DNA from: CAJQHK01 sp038142525
Lineage (GTDB): Bacteria; Pseudomonadota; Alphaproteobacteria; Rickettsiales; UBA1997
Reading direction: 5' to 3'
DNA length: 64,000 nt
NCBI GenBank assembly: GCA_038142525.1
Contig: JAYQKE010000015.1
Span: 805,310-869,309, forward strand
Each line of letters opens with the position of its first letter. Positions within the stretch are counted from its first letter, which is position 1. The notes below the pieces were generated by a model. The model was not told where the DNA came from and ran no database searches. It saw only the letters and a list, made by a program, of their open reading frames with translations. Below are positions 30,079 to 39,140 of this stretch, piece by piece. The position numbers and the translations under genes are program-made.

Positions 30079-30930
30079 TTAATTTGTTAATAATTTCTCC
30101 AAATCATCAATATTTTTTTTAGCAAACTCTCTTTTTCCAAACCATAATTCAAAACCAGCTAAGCCTTGAAATGTTAACATGCCAATACCAGTAACAATTT
30201 TAAGATTTAAATCTTGCGCCTGTTTTAAAAGAGGTGTGATTAATGGCTTATAAACAATGTCACTAATGAGAGCGGTTTTTGGTAAGTTTTTTAAATTAAT
30301 TTCTAATGGCGGATTATTTTCCATACCAAGAGAGGTGGAATTAATTAATAAATCACAATTTTTAAGATTATCATTAATTTCTGATAATGATTTTGCTTTT
30401 AAAATAATATTTTTATTAATTTTGGCTAAATTCTGAATTAAATTTTCTGCTTTTTCTAAATTACGATTAAAAATAGTAATTTGTTTAATATTTTTATTCA
30501 TTAAAGCATAAGAAATTGCTTTTGCCGAACCTCCTGCTCCAATTAGAATAATTTCCTTTTCTTTAAAATCAAAATCTGGATAAGAATTTTGGATATTTTT
30601 AATAAAGCCAAATCCATCAGAATTATGGCCAAATAATTCACCATTCTCCATAACTAAAATAGTATTTACCGCACCAATTTCTTTAGCTGAATTACTTAAT
30701 TTATGACATATTTTTAAGGCCTTTTCTTTAAAGGGAATAGTAATATTGAAACCTTTAAAACCAATTTGCGATAAATCTTTTAACATTTGTTCAAAATTTT
30801 CTTCCTCAATTTTTAAGGGGATATAAAAACCATTAATGTCATATTTTTCTAGGAGGAAATTATGCATTTTTGGCGATAAGGACTGCGATATTGGGTTGCC
30901 AATAACTGCGATTTGTGTTAATTTTGTCAT
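30079..30930 (-). CDS. aroE: Shikimate dehydrogenase
   Basis: The substrate-binding half has GNPISQSLSPKMHN and FNITIPFKEKAL with the catalytic Lys. GAVNTILV and GHNSDGFGF follow, and the NADP-binding loop is in LIGAGGSAKAISYAL and FNRNLEKAE. I take the ATG at 30930 (MTKLTQIAVIGNP, 283 residues), the usual start; the frame extends seven codons further to a TTG at 30951. The enzyme reduces 3-dehydroshikimate in aromatic amino-acid synthesis, consistent with trpB elsewhere in the window. 30931-31109 contains no gene. Confidence 0.94.
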   Translation of the reverse strand: MTKLTQIAVIGNPISQSLSPKMHNFLLEKYDINGFYIPLKIEEENFEQMLKDLSQIGFKGFNITIPFKEKALKICHKLSNSAKEIGAVNTILVMENGELFGHNSDGFGFIKNIQNSYPDFDFKEKEIILIGAGGSAKAISYALMNKNIKQITIFNRNLEKAENLIQNLAKINKNIILKAKSLSEINDNLKNCDLLINSTSLGMENNPPLEINLKNLPKTALISDIVYKPLITPLLKQAQDLNLKIVTGIGMLTFQGLAGFELWFGKREFAKKNIDDLEKLLTN

Positions 30931-30974
30931 GTTTTTTACTTTTATAGCCAACTAGTAGCATATAGCATTTCCCA

Positions 30975-31065
30975 ACTTTAAAGTAACCTTTGGTTACTTT
31001 GGTGAGAGTTATCTATATTTAGTTAATGGTTACTTTAATTTTCCCTTGAAAATTACTTTCATATT
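30975..31065. repeat. Intergenic hairpins before atpD
   Basis: AAAGTAACC and GGTTACTTT form a perfect 9-bp hairpin with a three-base loop near 30982-31002. Further on, GGTTACTTTAATTTTC and GAAAATTACTTTC repeat the same elements. This lies between the divergent aroE and atpD. It could be a regulatory hairpin in the atpD leader. Confidence 0.45.
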
Positions 31066-31109
31066 ATAGAATATTAATAGCTCATTGATCAAAATCAAAT
31101 TTATTATAA

Positions 31110-32519
31110 ATGTCAAATATTGGAGAAATCACCCAAATCATCTCAGCTGTTGTAGATATTGAATTTAAAGATGGCAATCTGCCGAAGATCCTAAATGCTC
31201 TTGAATGTGAAAATGATGGTAAAAAATTAGTTTTAGAAACTGCCTTACATTTAGGTGAAAATACTGTCCGCTGTATTGCTATGGATTCAACTGATGGTTT
31301 GCAAAGGGGTGTTAAAGTCTCTGATACTGGTCAGGCAATTGCAGTTCCTGTTGGTAAGGAAACTCTTGGTAGAATCATGAATGTTACAGGGGAAGCTATT
31401 GATGAAAGAGGTCCGGTTAATGCTAAACAAACTGCTCCAATTCATAATGCTGCTCCAACTTTGGAAGATCAAGCTACTGAAAGTGAAATTTTAGTTACTG
31501 GTATTAAGGTAGTCGATTTATTAGCCCCATATGCTAAAGGTGGTAAAATTGGCTTATTTGGTGGCGCCGGTGTTGGTAAGACCGTTTTAATTATGGAGCT
31601 TATCAATAATGTCGCTAAAGCCCATGATGGTTATTCTGTTTTTGCAGGTGTTGGTGAAAGAACTAGAGAAGGTAATGATCTTTATCATGAAATGATTGAT
31701 TCTAAAGTTATTGATCTTGAAAATCAGGAAAATTCTAAAGTGTCATTAGTTTATGGTCAAATGAATGAGCCTCCAGGAGCAAGAGCTAGAGTTGCTCTTT
31801 CTGGCTTGACTCAGGCAGAATATTTTAGGGATAATGAAGGTAAGGATGTTTTGTTTTTTGTTGATAATGTTTTTAGATTTACTCAAGCTGGCTCTGAAGT
31901 TTCAGTTCTTTTGGGCAGAATGCCATCTGCTGTTGGTTATCAACCAACATTAGCAACTGATATGGGTGCCATGCAGGAAAGAATTACTTCAACTAAAAAA
32001 GGTTCAATTACTTCCGTTCAGGCAATTTATGTACCGGCCGATGATTTAACTGATCCAGCTCCCGCTACTTCATTTACCCATCTTGATGCAACTACGGTTC
32101 TTTCTCGTCAAATTGCTGAAATGGGTATTTATCCAGCTGTGGATCCACTTGATTCAACTTCTAGAATTTTAGATCCAAGAATTGTTGGTGATGAACATTA
32201 CGCCGTGGCAAGAGAAGTGCAAAAAATTCTTCAAACTTATAAATCCTTGCAAGATATTATTGCTATTCTTGGTATGGACGAACTTTCTGAAGAGGATAAA
32301 TTAACAGTTGCTAGAGCTAGAAAAATTCAAAAATTCTTATCACAACCATTTCATGTAGCAGAGGTTTTTACTGGTAGCCCCGGTAAGTTAGTGTCATTAG
32401 AAGATACAATTTCTGGCTTTAAGAAAATTTGTTCTGGTGAGTTGGATGAACTTCCGGAAGCGGCATTTTATATGATTGGTTCTATTGATGAGGCAATTGA
32501 AAAAGCTAAGAATTTATAG
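31110..32519 (+). CDS. atpD: ATP synthase F1 subunit beta
   Basis: This is a complete 469-residue catalytic subunit. Walker A is in GLFGGAGVGKTVLIMEL, and then come GERTREGNDLYHEM, VYGQMNEPPGARARV, the Walker B segment VLFFVDNVFRFTQAG and the DELSEEDKL segment (DELSEED form). It makes ATP with alpha in the F1 head. It is followed, after one small open frame, by atpC; atpH, atpA and atpG are not adjacent, unlike in most bacteria. No damage. Confidence 0.97.
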   Translation: MSNIGEITQIISAVVDIEFKDGNLPKILNALECENDGKKLVLETALHLGENTVRCIAMDSTDGLQRGVKVSDTGQAIAVPVGKETLGRIMNVTGEAIDERGPVNAKQTAPIHNAAPTLEDQATESEILVTGIKVVDLLAPYAKGGKIGLFGGAGVGKTVLIMELINNVAKAHDGYSVFAGVGERTREGNDLYHEMIDSKVIDLENQENSKVSLVYGQMNEPPGARARVALSGLTQAEYFRDNEGKDVLFFVDNVFRFTQAGSEVSVLLGRMPSAVGYQPTLATDMGAMQERITSTKKGSITSVQAIYVPADDLTDPAPATSFTHLDATTVLSRQIAEMGIYPAVDPLDSTSRILDPRIVGDEHYAVAREVQKILQTYKSLQDIIAILGMDELSEEDKLTVARARKIQKFLSQPFHVAEVFTGSPGKLVSLEDTISGFKKICSGELDELPEAAFYMIGSIDEAIEKAKNL

Positions 32520-32521
32520 AG

Positions 32522-32725
32522 GTGCCTGATGGGGGTCGTGATCTTGAAAGGGGTGATTCTAGGCAAAGATCCAACCCTCCTTCTCCTAATCCTGGGCTTC
32601 GTTATTCCTCCTCTAATAATAATGATACTAATGCTGCTGAGTTAACTTCTCCAGAACCCCAATTTGTTTCGCAGTTGGATATTAGTAGATTAGAGCGTCA
32701 AGCTTCATGTAAAAATGGAAGATAA
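32522..32725 (+). CDS. Small Pro/Ser/Asn-rich protein between atpD and atpC
   Basis: GTG at 32522 opens 67 codons, three bases after the atpD stop. The product has RSNPPSPNPGLRYSSSNNND and would be disordered. No family is recognised. Its place inside the beta-epsilon gene pair is unusual. It resembles in composition the small open frame after atpC and the start of the gene at 8139. Whether it is expressed is uncertain. Confidence 0.4.
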   Translation: MPDGGRDLERGDSRQRSNPPSPNPGLRYSSSNNNDTNAAELTSPEPQFVSQLDISRLERQASCKNGR

Positions 32726-32734
32726 TAAAATATT

Positions 32735-32983
32735 ATGAATAATTTAGAAATTAAAATAGTTTCACCAGAGGGTGTTTTATATGAAGGTCATTCTAACATG
32801 GCTTTAGTGCCAACAATTTCTGGCGAAATTGGGGTTATGGCTGATCATGAATCATTAGTTACTTCTCTTGCTAAAGGTCAAATCAAAATTCTTGATGAAG
32901 CAGAAGAAATTTTAGAATCTATTAAGGTAGAAGAAGGTTTTGTTGAAGTGAAGGATAAGACCCTATTGATATTAGCTGATTAA
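32735..32983 (+). CDS. atpC: ATP synthase F1 subunit epsilon, N-terminal domain only
   Basis: The 82 residues form the beta-sandwich of epsilon: LEIKIVSPEGVLYEGHSNMA, then VPTISGEIGVMADHESLVTS and VEEGFVEVKDKTLLIL. This domain joins gamma to the c ring. The usual C-terminal helical hairpin, which regulates ATP hydrolysis, is missing here; full-length proteins have 110-140 residues. The next small frame starts by overlapping the stop codon and might hold what is left of the tail. Confidence 0.92.
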   Translation: MNNLEIKIVSPEGVLYEGHSNMALVPTISGEIGVMADHESLVTSLAKGQIKILDEAEEILESIKVEEGFVEVKDKTLLILAD

Positions 32984-33164
32984 TGATGGAGAAAGGTAAT
33001 GGATCTGGAAATTTTAGACATAGATTATATCGTCAATCCGAAAAACCACCTGAGAAAAAACCTGACGCAAAAAAACAGAATCTGAAAAACCTTCAACTAA
33101 AGTTACTGTAACAGAATTGCAAGACTTGCAAAATCAGCTAAGAGAGGCTTTGATTAGAAGATGA
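32983..33164 (+). CDS. Small charged protein after atpC, probably frameshifted
   Basis: ATG at 32983 overlaps the last base of the atpC stop. It encodes MMEKGNGSGNFRHRLYRQSE and a Lys/Pro-rich segment, and stops at 33109-33111. A shift of one base in the A-run near 33070 gives a longer product ending TKVTVTELQDLQNQLREALI and stopping at 33162-33164. The helical end could be a degraded epsilon C-terminal helix, but that is a guess. Confidence 0.35.
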
Positions 33165-33177
33165 TAATTGGTATAAA

Positions 33178-33822
33178 TCACCTAATATTCCATATTTTAT
33201 GAGTCTGTAAGGATAATCTCAGACCATGTTTTTTTGCTAATTTTAGAGCTAATTTTCTATTTTCTTGATTCTTTTTTTTATCATATTCATCAATTGGTTG
33301 TAGATAAATAGGAATATTATATTTTTCTATTCCAAGATTAGGAATTTGATTATAATCCTTCTGAAAGTTAGAAATCAGAAATTTAAAAAAAGTTATCTTT
33401 GGTAATAGATCTGGCCTAATATCGTGATATTTACCATTAGAAATTTTTGGCGAACAACAAATTTCAACATCATCTGGTAGATCTAAAAATAAAGTGCCAT
33501 TAGTTTCAATTTGAACTAGATGATTTTTCTCAAGTAATTTTTGACAAAGGGGAATAATATTTTGTCTCATAGGTTCACCACCAGTAATTATAACCAATTT
33601 ATTTTTTACTTTTTTTGTAATATCATTAACATCTAATGTTTGATAATCTTCAAACTCAGTATCGCAAAAATTACATTTTAAATTACATTTTGCAAGACGA
33701 ATAAAAGTTGCGGGAAATCCGCTATAAAGTGCTTCACCTTGAAAACTATCGAAAATTTCATTAATTTCTAATATTTTTCCATCTGTAATTTTTGGTTTTT
33801 CTATTTTATTTTTACCAAACAT
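33178..33822 (-). CDS. queE: 7-carboxy-7-deazaguanine synthase QueE
   Basis: This is a 214-residue radical-SAM protein. The start has IFDSFQGEALYSGFPATFIR, the CxxxCxxC cluster motif is in LAKCNLKCNFCDTEF, and ITGGEPMRQN follows. QueE converts carboxytetrahydropterin to CDG, the second step to the queuosine precursor preQ0. With queH at 35.5 kb it shows that the bacterium makes queuosine itself. Small size is usual for the family. It is transcribed toward atpC. Confidence 0.92.
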   Translation of the reverse strand: MFGKNKIEKPKITDGKILEINEIFDSFQGEALYSGFPATFIRLAKCNLKCNFCDTEFEDYQTLDVNDITKKVKNKLVIITGGEPMRQNIIPLCQKLLEKNHLVQIETNGTLFLDLPDDVEICCSPKISNGKYHDIRPDLLPKITFFKFLISNFQKDYNQIPNLGIEKYNIPIYLQPIDEYDKKKNQENRKLALKLAKKHGLRLSLQTHKIWNIR

Positions 33823-33910
33823 TTAAACTATTTCTTGATAATTAATACCCTTTATTTAAAATAATGTCTTCAATTCTGACAAAAGAAAGATAAAAGTAAA
33901 TAATTGAAAA

Positions 33911-34099
33911 ATGAGTAAAAAGGCATCAAAAGCAAATAGAAAATCTACCCAAATCAAATTGGTTAGTACCGCAGATACTGGTTTTTATTACATCGCTAGA
34001 AGAAATATGACCCAAAAAAAAGACAAAATGGAGGTTAAAAAATATGATCCAGTAGTTAGAAAACATGTCTTATTTAAAGAAAAGAAAATTTCCAGTTAA
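33911..34099 (+). CDS. rpmG: Ribosomal protein L33
   Basis: This 62-residue basic protein has IKLVSTADTGFYYIARRN and KYDPVVRKHVLFKEKK, the usual L33 sequence. The zinc-binding cysteines of the other L33 form are absent. It overlaps the glpX start (ATG at 34099) by one base, so the two genes are translated together. Confidence 0.95.
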   Translation: MSKKASKANRKSTQIKLVSTADTGFYYIARRNMTQKKDKMEVKKYDPVVRKHVLFKEKKISS

Positions 34100-35052
34100 T
34101 GAGTAAAATCTCTGACATTACTTCTGGAGCTCTTAAAACTGCTGAAAATGCGGCTCTTGCTTGCTATGATTGGATTGGCAAGGGTAAGGAAAAATTAGCT
34201 GATCTTTGCAGCTGTTGATGCTATGAGAAACTCTCTTAACCAAATGGCAATTAGCGGCACTATTGTCATAGGCGAGGGTGAGAGAGATGAAGCTCCAATG
34301 CTTTATATCGGTGAAGAAGTTGGTACTGGCGGGCTGGAATTAGATATTGCTTTAGATCCTTTGGAAGGTACCACAATTTGTGCTACAGCTAATGATAATT
34401 CTTTAGCGGTTATTGCTTTTGCTCATAGAAATCATCTATTAAATGCTCCAGATGTTTATATGGATAAAATTACCATCGGTCCAAATTTACCCAAAGATAT
34501 CATTGATCTCGATAACTCTCCAAAAACTAATCTTATAAATCTAGCTCAAGCCAAAAAATGCGATATTTCTGATCTAACAGCAATGATTTTAGATCGCCCT
34601 CGTCATGAAGAATTAATTGCTAAATCAAGAGAAGCTGGCGTTAGGGTTAAATTAATTTCTGATGGTGATATTGTCACGCAATTGCTACAACTGAACCTGA
34701 TAAAACTGGTATTGATATTTATATGGGTACTGGTGGCGCTCCAGAAGGTGTTTTAGCTGCTGCTGCCTTAAAAGTTTCTAACTCTCAAATGATGGGTCGT
34801 TTAATTTTTGGTGATAATCAAAGGCAAATTGATCGTGCTAAAAAAATGGGTATTAATGATCTGAGTAAAAAATACTTAATTGATGAAATGGCTAAAGGCG
34901 ATACTTTATTTATAGCTTCTGGTGTTACTAATGGATCAATGCTTGGTGGTGTTGTTAGAAATGATAATTTTCATATCGTCAATTCTATGATAATGGATTC
35001 ATCTCAGAAATCTATTAAAATAATCAATTCAAAATATTTAAAAAATGCCTAA
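34099..35052 (+). pseudogene. glpX: Class II fructose-1,6-bisphosphatase GlpX, two frameshifts
   Basis: ATG at 34099 starts the usual N-terminus (MSKISDITSGALKTAENAAL), but the frame ends in TGA at about 34216. The next frame continues with AAVDAMRNSLNQMAISGTI, GEGERDEAPMLYIGE and LDPLEGTTICA, which bind metal and substrate. A second shift near 34677 leads to AIATTEPDKTGIDIY and MGTGGAPEGVLAAAALK. All parts of a 317-residue enzyme are present in order, so two small indels or frameshifts separate three pieces. The first site reads GAT CTT TGC A, as in degP. The enzyme removes phosphate from fructose-1,6-bisphosphate in gluconeogenesis. Confidence 0.88.
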
Positions 35053-35507
35053 TATCAAAGTTAAAGCTCAATATTTAAAAGATTTTTCATTTGAAGTTCC
35101 AAATGCCCCAGATGTTTTTAAGCAAAATATTGCTAAATCTGAAATTAAATTAGCAGTTGATATTAATGCTAATAAAATTGTTGACAGTGCTGAGTATGAG
35201 GTTGTTTTATCAATTAAGGCTTACGCCGAACTTGCTGAAACAAAAGAGAAGGCCTTTATTTGTGAATCTGCATATTCTGGGGTTTTTGAATTAATTGATA
35301 TTGAAGAAAATTTACTAGAGCAAACCTTATTGATTTATTGTCCAAATTATTTTTCCTTATATCAGAAGAATTATGACTCAAGCAACTTTAGATGGTGGTT
35401 TCCCTCCTTTAATGATTGAGCCAATTGATTTTTATAGCCTATATGAAAATAGAAAGAAGCAAGAACCAGTGCAGAAAATCCAGAAGAAAAAAATCTTAAT
35501 AAAATAG
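35045..35507 (+). pseudogene. secB: Protein-export chaperone SecB, frameshifted
   Basis: The start is MPNIKVKAQYLKDFSFEVPN, then IKLAVDINANKI and the ESAYSGVFEL segment. After CPNY near 35346 the frame goes wrong in a run of T; in another frame the protein goes on with RRIMTQATLDGGFPPLMIEP and IDFYSLYENRK, the conserved SecB end, to TAG at 35505-35507. The pieces line up with one residue missing, so two bases seem to be lost. SecB carries unfolded preproteins to SecA. The gene overlaps the end of glpX by eight bases. Confidence 0.9.
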
Positions 35508-36148
35508 AAAAATTAATAATTCCAGAGGAGTTTAATTCAAACAACAAACTCCTCCTTCACAGCTGTTGCGCTCCTTGCTCGGCAGATCTTATTCAAAGAA
35601 TGGTTGATTCCGGTATAGATTTAACCATTTTTTTCTATAATCCCAATATTCATCCTAAAAAGGAATATGAAATTCGTAAAAATGAAAATATTCGTTTTGC
35701 AGATAAGTTAGGAATTGATTTTATTGATGCTGATTATGATTTGCATGATTGGTTTAAAAGAGCCAAAGGTTTAGAATATGAACCAGAAAGAGGAGAAAGA
35801 TGTAGCAAATGTTTTGATATGAGATTTGAAAGAACGGCTCTTTATGCTTATGAGAATGGTTTTAATACAATTTCCAGCTCTCTTGGTATTTCTCGCTGGA
35901 AAAATATGGAACAAATTAATGATTCAGGAATAAGAGTCGCTAGCAATTACCAAAATATTAATTATTGGACTTATAATTGGCGCAAGGGTGGTGGCAGTGC
36001 TCGTATGTATGAAATTTCTAAGGAAGAAAAATTCTATAAGCAAGAATATTGCGGCTGTATTTACTCTCTTCGTGATACTAATATTTGGCGTAAAAAAAAT
36101 AATCGAGAAGAAATAGATATAGGTAAGGAATTTTATGACTTCCTGTAA
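35504..36148 (+). CDS. queH: Epoxyqueuosine reductase QueH
   Basis: The ATG at 35600 is too late. The frame is open upstream and contains LLLHSCCAPCSADLI with the CCxxC cysteines of QueH, so the start must lie near 35504, where the codon is ATA (IEKLIIPEEFNSNN). The rest has RGERCSKCFDMRFERTA, SSSLGISRWKNMEQIN and the third cysteine pair in YKQEYCGCIYS. QueH reduces epoxyqueuosine in tRNA with an iron-sulfur cluster and is the non-B12 alternative to QueG. It overlaps the secB end, so the two may be translationally coupled. Confidence 0.88.
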   Translation: MEKLIIPEEFNSNNKLLLHSCCAPCSADLIQRMVDSGIDLTIFFYNPNIHPKKEYEIRKNENIRFADKLGIDFIDADYDLHDWFKRAKGLEYEPERGERCSKCFDMRFERTALYAYENGFNTISSSLGISRWKNMEQINDSGIRVASNYQNINYWTYNWRKGGGSARMYEISKEEKFYKQEYCGCIYSLRDTNIWRKKNNREEIDIGKEFYDFL

Positions 36149-36252
36149 TAACAGCAATTATCATTAAAAAACTATATATAAAATAGATCTACAAAATCAT
36201 CAATACCAGAAATAGCATCGCAAAAATAATATATAAAATTGATTCTACAGCT

Positions 36253-37821
36253 CTAACCTTTTGCTAATCTATAATTTATACTATCCCTTAATGCTTTAAA
36301 TGAAGCTTCGACAATATTTTTTGAAACACCAATTGTAATCCATTCTAATCCAGAATTATCTTTTGATCTAATTTCAACCCTAGTTTTGGCCTTTGTACCA
36401 TCTGAAGAATCTAAAATAGTTACTTTATAATCACTTAAAGATATATGATCCAGCGCTGGGTATTTTTCTGACAATACTGCTCTCAAAGCTTTATCTAAAG
36501 CATTAACTGGCCCCATACCATTAGCCTTGGATTTTTTTACTTCACTATCAACAACTACCTCTATCATTGCCTCTGATATAATTTCACTATTCATATGTTC
36601 TAACTCATCAAAAACTTTAAAAGACTTTAATTGAAAATAATTTGGTATGATATTAAGAGCTTTTTTAACTAAAATTTCAAAACTAGCATCAGCATTATCA
36701 TAGGCATATCCTTGACTTTCCAATAATTTTACCTCTTCAACTAAATCATTTATGATTTTATTTTTATCATCAATATCTATCTCAATTTCTTTGATTTTAG
36801 AAATTACATTTGATCTGCCAGCTTGATCGGAAATCATAATTTTTCTTTTATTACCAACTAAATCTGGATCTATATGTTCATAAGATTTTGAATTTTTATT
36901 AATGGCAGAAACATGCAGCCCACCCTTATGAGCAAAAGCGAATTTACCTACAAAAGGTGCAAAATTATCACGAGATTTATGTAGTAAATCATCTAAAAAA
37001 TATGAGCTATGACAAAGATTTTTAAGATTTTCTTCTTCTATTCCAACATCAAAATTCATTTTTAGCATTAAATTTGGAATTAGAGTAATTAAATTAGCAT
37101 TACCACATCTTTCGCCAAGACCATTTAAGGTTCCTTGAACTTGCCTAACTCCCGCCCTAACAGCAGCAATAGAATTGGCAACTGCCAGACCGCCATCATT
37201 ATGGCAATGAATTCCAAGATTGATATTTGGTATAATTTTTTTGACCTTAAGGATAATATCATAAATTTCATCTGGTAATGTACCGCCATTAGTATCACAA
37301 AGCACAATCCATCTGGCACCAGCCTTATAAGCAGATTCTAAACATTTTAAAGAAAAGTTAGGATTTGATTTATAGCCATCAAAAAAATGTTCAGCATCAA
37401 ATATAGCTTCTTTACCACTTTTTTTAATATGGGTAATTGAATCAAAAATCATAGAAAAATTTTGCTCTTTTGTAATATTGAGAGCATGTTTAAGATGAAA
37501 ATCCCAAGCTTTACCAACGATGCAAACCGCCTCGACATTACTTGTTATTAATTTATTCAAGGATTTGTCTTCATGGGCTACTACTGAGTGGCGATTGGTC
37601 ATGCCAAAAGCAGTAAATTTAGATTTATTTAATTTTGGTAAATCAGAAAAAAACTCATCATCTGTTTGATTAGCTCCAGGCCAACCGCCTTCAATATAAT
37701 CAATTCCTATTTTATCTAACTCAATGGAAATCTTTTTTTTGTCACTAGCGCTAAAATTAATGGTGCTTGTTTGACCACCATCTCTTAATGTAGAATCATA
37801 AAGATAAACTCTCTCTTTCAT
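36253..37821 (-). CDS. cimA: (R)-citramalate synthase
   Basis: This is a 522-residue protein of the isopropylmalate-synthase family. The catalytic start is YLYDSTLRDGGQTSTINFSA, then IEGGWPGANQTD, the HxH metal site in LGIHCHNDGGLAVAN and NGLGERCGNANL. The C-terminal part (from about 390) is the regulatory LeuA dimer domain. The IEGGWPG motif separates CimA from LeuA. CimA joins pyruvate and acetyl-CoA to make citramalate, a threonine-independent way to 2-oxobutyrate and isoleucine. It lies 3 bases after mraY in the same direction. Confidence 0.92.
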   Translation of the reverse strand: MKERVYLYDSTLRDGGQTSTINFSASDKKKISIELDKIGIDYIEGGWPGANQTDDEFFSDLPKLNKSKFTAFGMTNRHSVVAHEDKSLNKLITSNVEAVCIVGKAWDFHLKHALNITKEQNFSMIFDSITHIKKSGKEAIFDAEHFFDGYKSNPNFSLKCLESAYKAGARWIVLCDTNGGTLPDEIYDIILKVKKIIPNINLGIHCHNDGGLAVANSIAAVRAGVRQVQGTLNGLGERCGNANLITLIPNLMLKMNFDVGIEEENLKNLCHSSYFLDDLLHKSRDNFAPFVGKFAFAHKGGLHVSAINKNSKSYEHIDPDLVGNKRKIMISDQAGRSNVISKIKEIEIDIDDKNKIINDLVEEVKLLESQGYAYDNADASFEILVKKALNIIPNYFQLKSFKVFDELEHMNSEIISEAMIEVVVDSEVKKSKANGMGPVNALDKALRAVLSEKYPALDHISLSDYKVTILDSSDGTKAKTRVEIRSKDNSGLEWITIGVSKNIVEASFKALRDSINYRLAKG

Positions 37822-37824
37822 AAT

Positions 37825-38835
37825 TTATACTGATAGAAATCCAATTATAGAGGTAATAAACGATATGAACCAAAAGAGTTTAACGATTTTTTGTTCTGAC
37901 CAACCCATTTTCTCAAAATGATGATGAATTGGGGTCATCAAAAAAACTCTTTTCTTAAAAATTTTATAAGATCCAACTTGAATTATCACTGATAAAGCCT
38001 CTATTATGAATAGTAAAGCAATAATTGCAAAAGCCAATTCTTTTTTGATGATTATAGCTATGATACCAAGAGTAGCCCCAATTGCCAGACTGCCAACATC
38101 TCCCATAAATATTTTTGCTGGATATCTATTAAAGATAAAAAATGCTGCAACTGATGCGATAAGAGAATATCCAAATAATATTAATGATTGAAATTCTTTA
38201 ATTTCAGATTCACTGAGAGTAAAAATAATGGCAATTAAAGCTATAGAGTTAAAAATGATAGGAATTGATACTAAACCATCAAGACCATCAGTTAAATTAG
38301 TAGCATTGGCAGATCCGACAACTACAATAGCGGCAAATAAAAAATAAAAAATACCAATATTCAGGCTTATATTACTAAAGGCTATAGCAATTTCTCCTGA
38401 CCAGAATTTAGAATCATTAAATCCAAGATAGAAAATAACAAATAAAACTAAGATAAATTGTATTATTAATTTAATGCTACCTCTAAAACCAAAACTATTA
38501 TTTTTGGTAACTTTTATATAATCATCAATAAAGCCAATTATGGCAAATGATATTAGGATAAATAAGGTGGATAAAAGATAAATATTAGTTAAGTCTGAAA
38601 ATAGAAGATTGGTAATTAAAATGGCGATTATTATAAATAACCCTCCAAATGTCGGAGTTTTTTGTTTATTTTGTAAATGAGATTTTGGTCCAGAATTTCT
38701 AATTGGTTGAAAAAGGGATTTTTCTTGGCTAAATTTTATATATTTTGCTATCGATATATAGCATAAAAAGGAAGGTAAGGCAAAAAATACAATATATTGA
38801 ATAATATAATGACTATTTAATATATTGTTAAACAA
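37825..38835 (-). CDS. mraY: Phospho-N-acetylmuramoyl-pentapeptide transferase MraY
   Basis: This is a polytopic membrane protein of 336 residues. Conserved cytoplasmic loops are FIGFIDDYIKVTKNNSFG with the acidic pair, NATNLTDGLDGLVSIPII, NRYPAKIFMGDVGSLAIGA and TPIHHHFEKMGWSEQKIV. MraY makes lipid I from UDP-MurNAc-pentapeptide and undecaprenyl phosphate, so the cell makes peptidoglycan. The usual murF and murD neighbours are missing; it sits between rpmA and cimA in one direction. Confidence 0.95.
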   Translation of the reverse strand: MFNNILNSHYIIQYIVFFALPSFLCYISIAKYIKFSQEKSLFQPIRNSGPKSHLQNKQKTPTFGGLFIIIAILITNLLFSDLTNIYLLSTLFILISFAIIGFIDDYIKVTKNNSFGFRGSIKLIIQFILVLFVIFYLGFNDSKFWSGEIAIAFSNISLNIGIFYFLFAAIVVVGSANATNLTDGLDGLVSIPIIFNSIALIAIIFTLSESEIKEFQSLILFGYSLIASVAAFFIFNRYPAKIFMGDVGSLAIGATLGIIAIIIKKELAFAIIALLFIIEALSVIIQVGSYKIFKKRVFLMTPIHHHFEKMGWSEQKIVKLFWFISFITSIIGFLSV

Positions 38836-38871
38836 TGTTTTGCTATTTCAGATTTTGAAAGGATGTAAATA

Positions 38872-39138
38872 TTAGCCTTTTTGAGCAGGAACAACTTCAA
38901 TTTTTGTTTTATTGGAACTGCCAAATTTTACAAATTTTACAAAACCATCAATTAATGAAAAAATCGTGTGATCTTTACCAATTCCAGTGTTAGAGCCGGG
39001 ATGCCATTTTGTACCTCTTTGTCTGGCAATAATATTTCCAGCTATGACATGTTGGCCACCAAATTTTTTAATTCCCAGCCTACGACCGGCCGAATCTCTT
39101 CCATTCTTCGAACTACCTCCTGCTTTCTTGGTTGACAT
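38872..39138 (-). CDS. rpmA: Ribosomal protein L27
   Basis: The 88-residue protein starts MSTKKAGGSSKNGRDSAGRR, the L27 sequence with its flexible N-terminus that reaches the peptidyl-transferase centre, followed by LGIKKFGGQHVIAGNIIARQ and RGTKWHPGSNTGIGKDHT. It follows rplU by 2 bases. Confidence 0.97.
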   Translation of the reverse strand: MSTKKAGGSSKNGRDSAGRRLGIKKFGGQHVIAGNIIARQRGTKWHPGSNTGIGKDHTIFSLIDGFVKFVKFGSSNKTKIEVVPAQKG

Positions 39139-39140
39139 AT

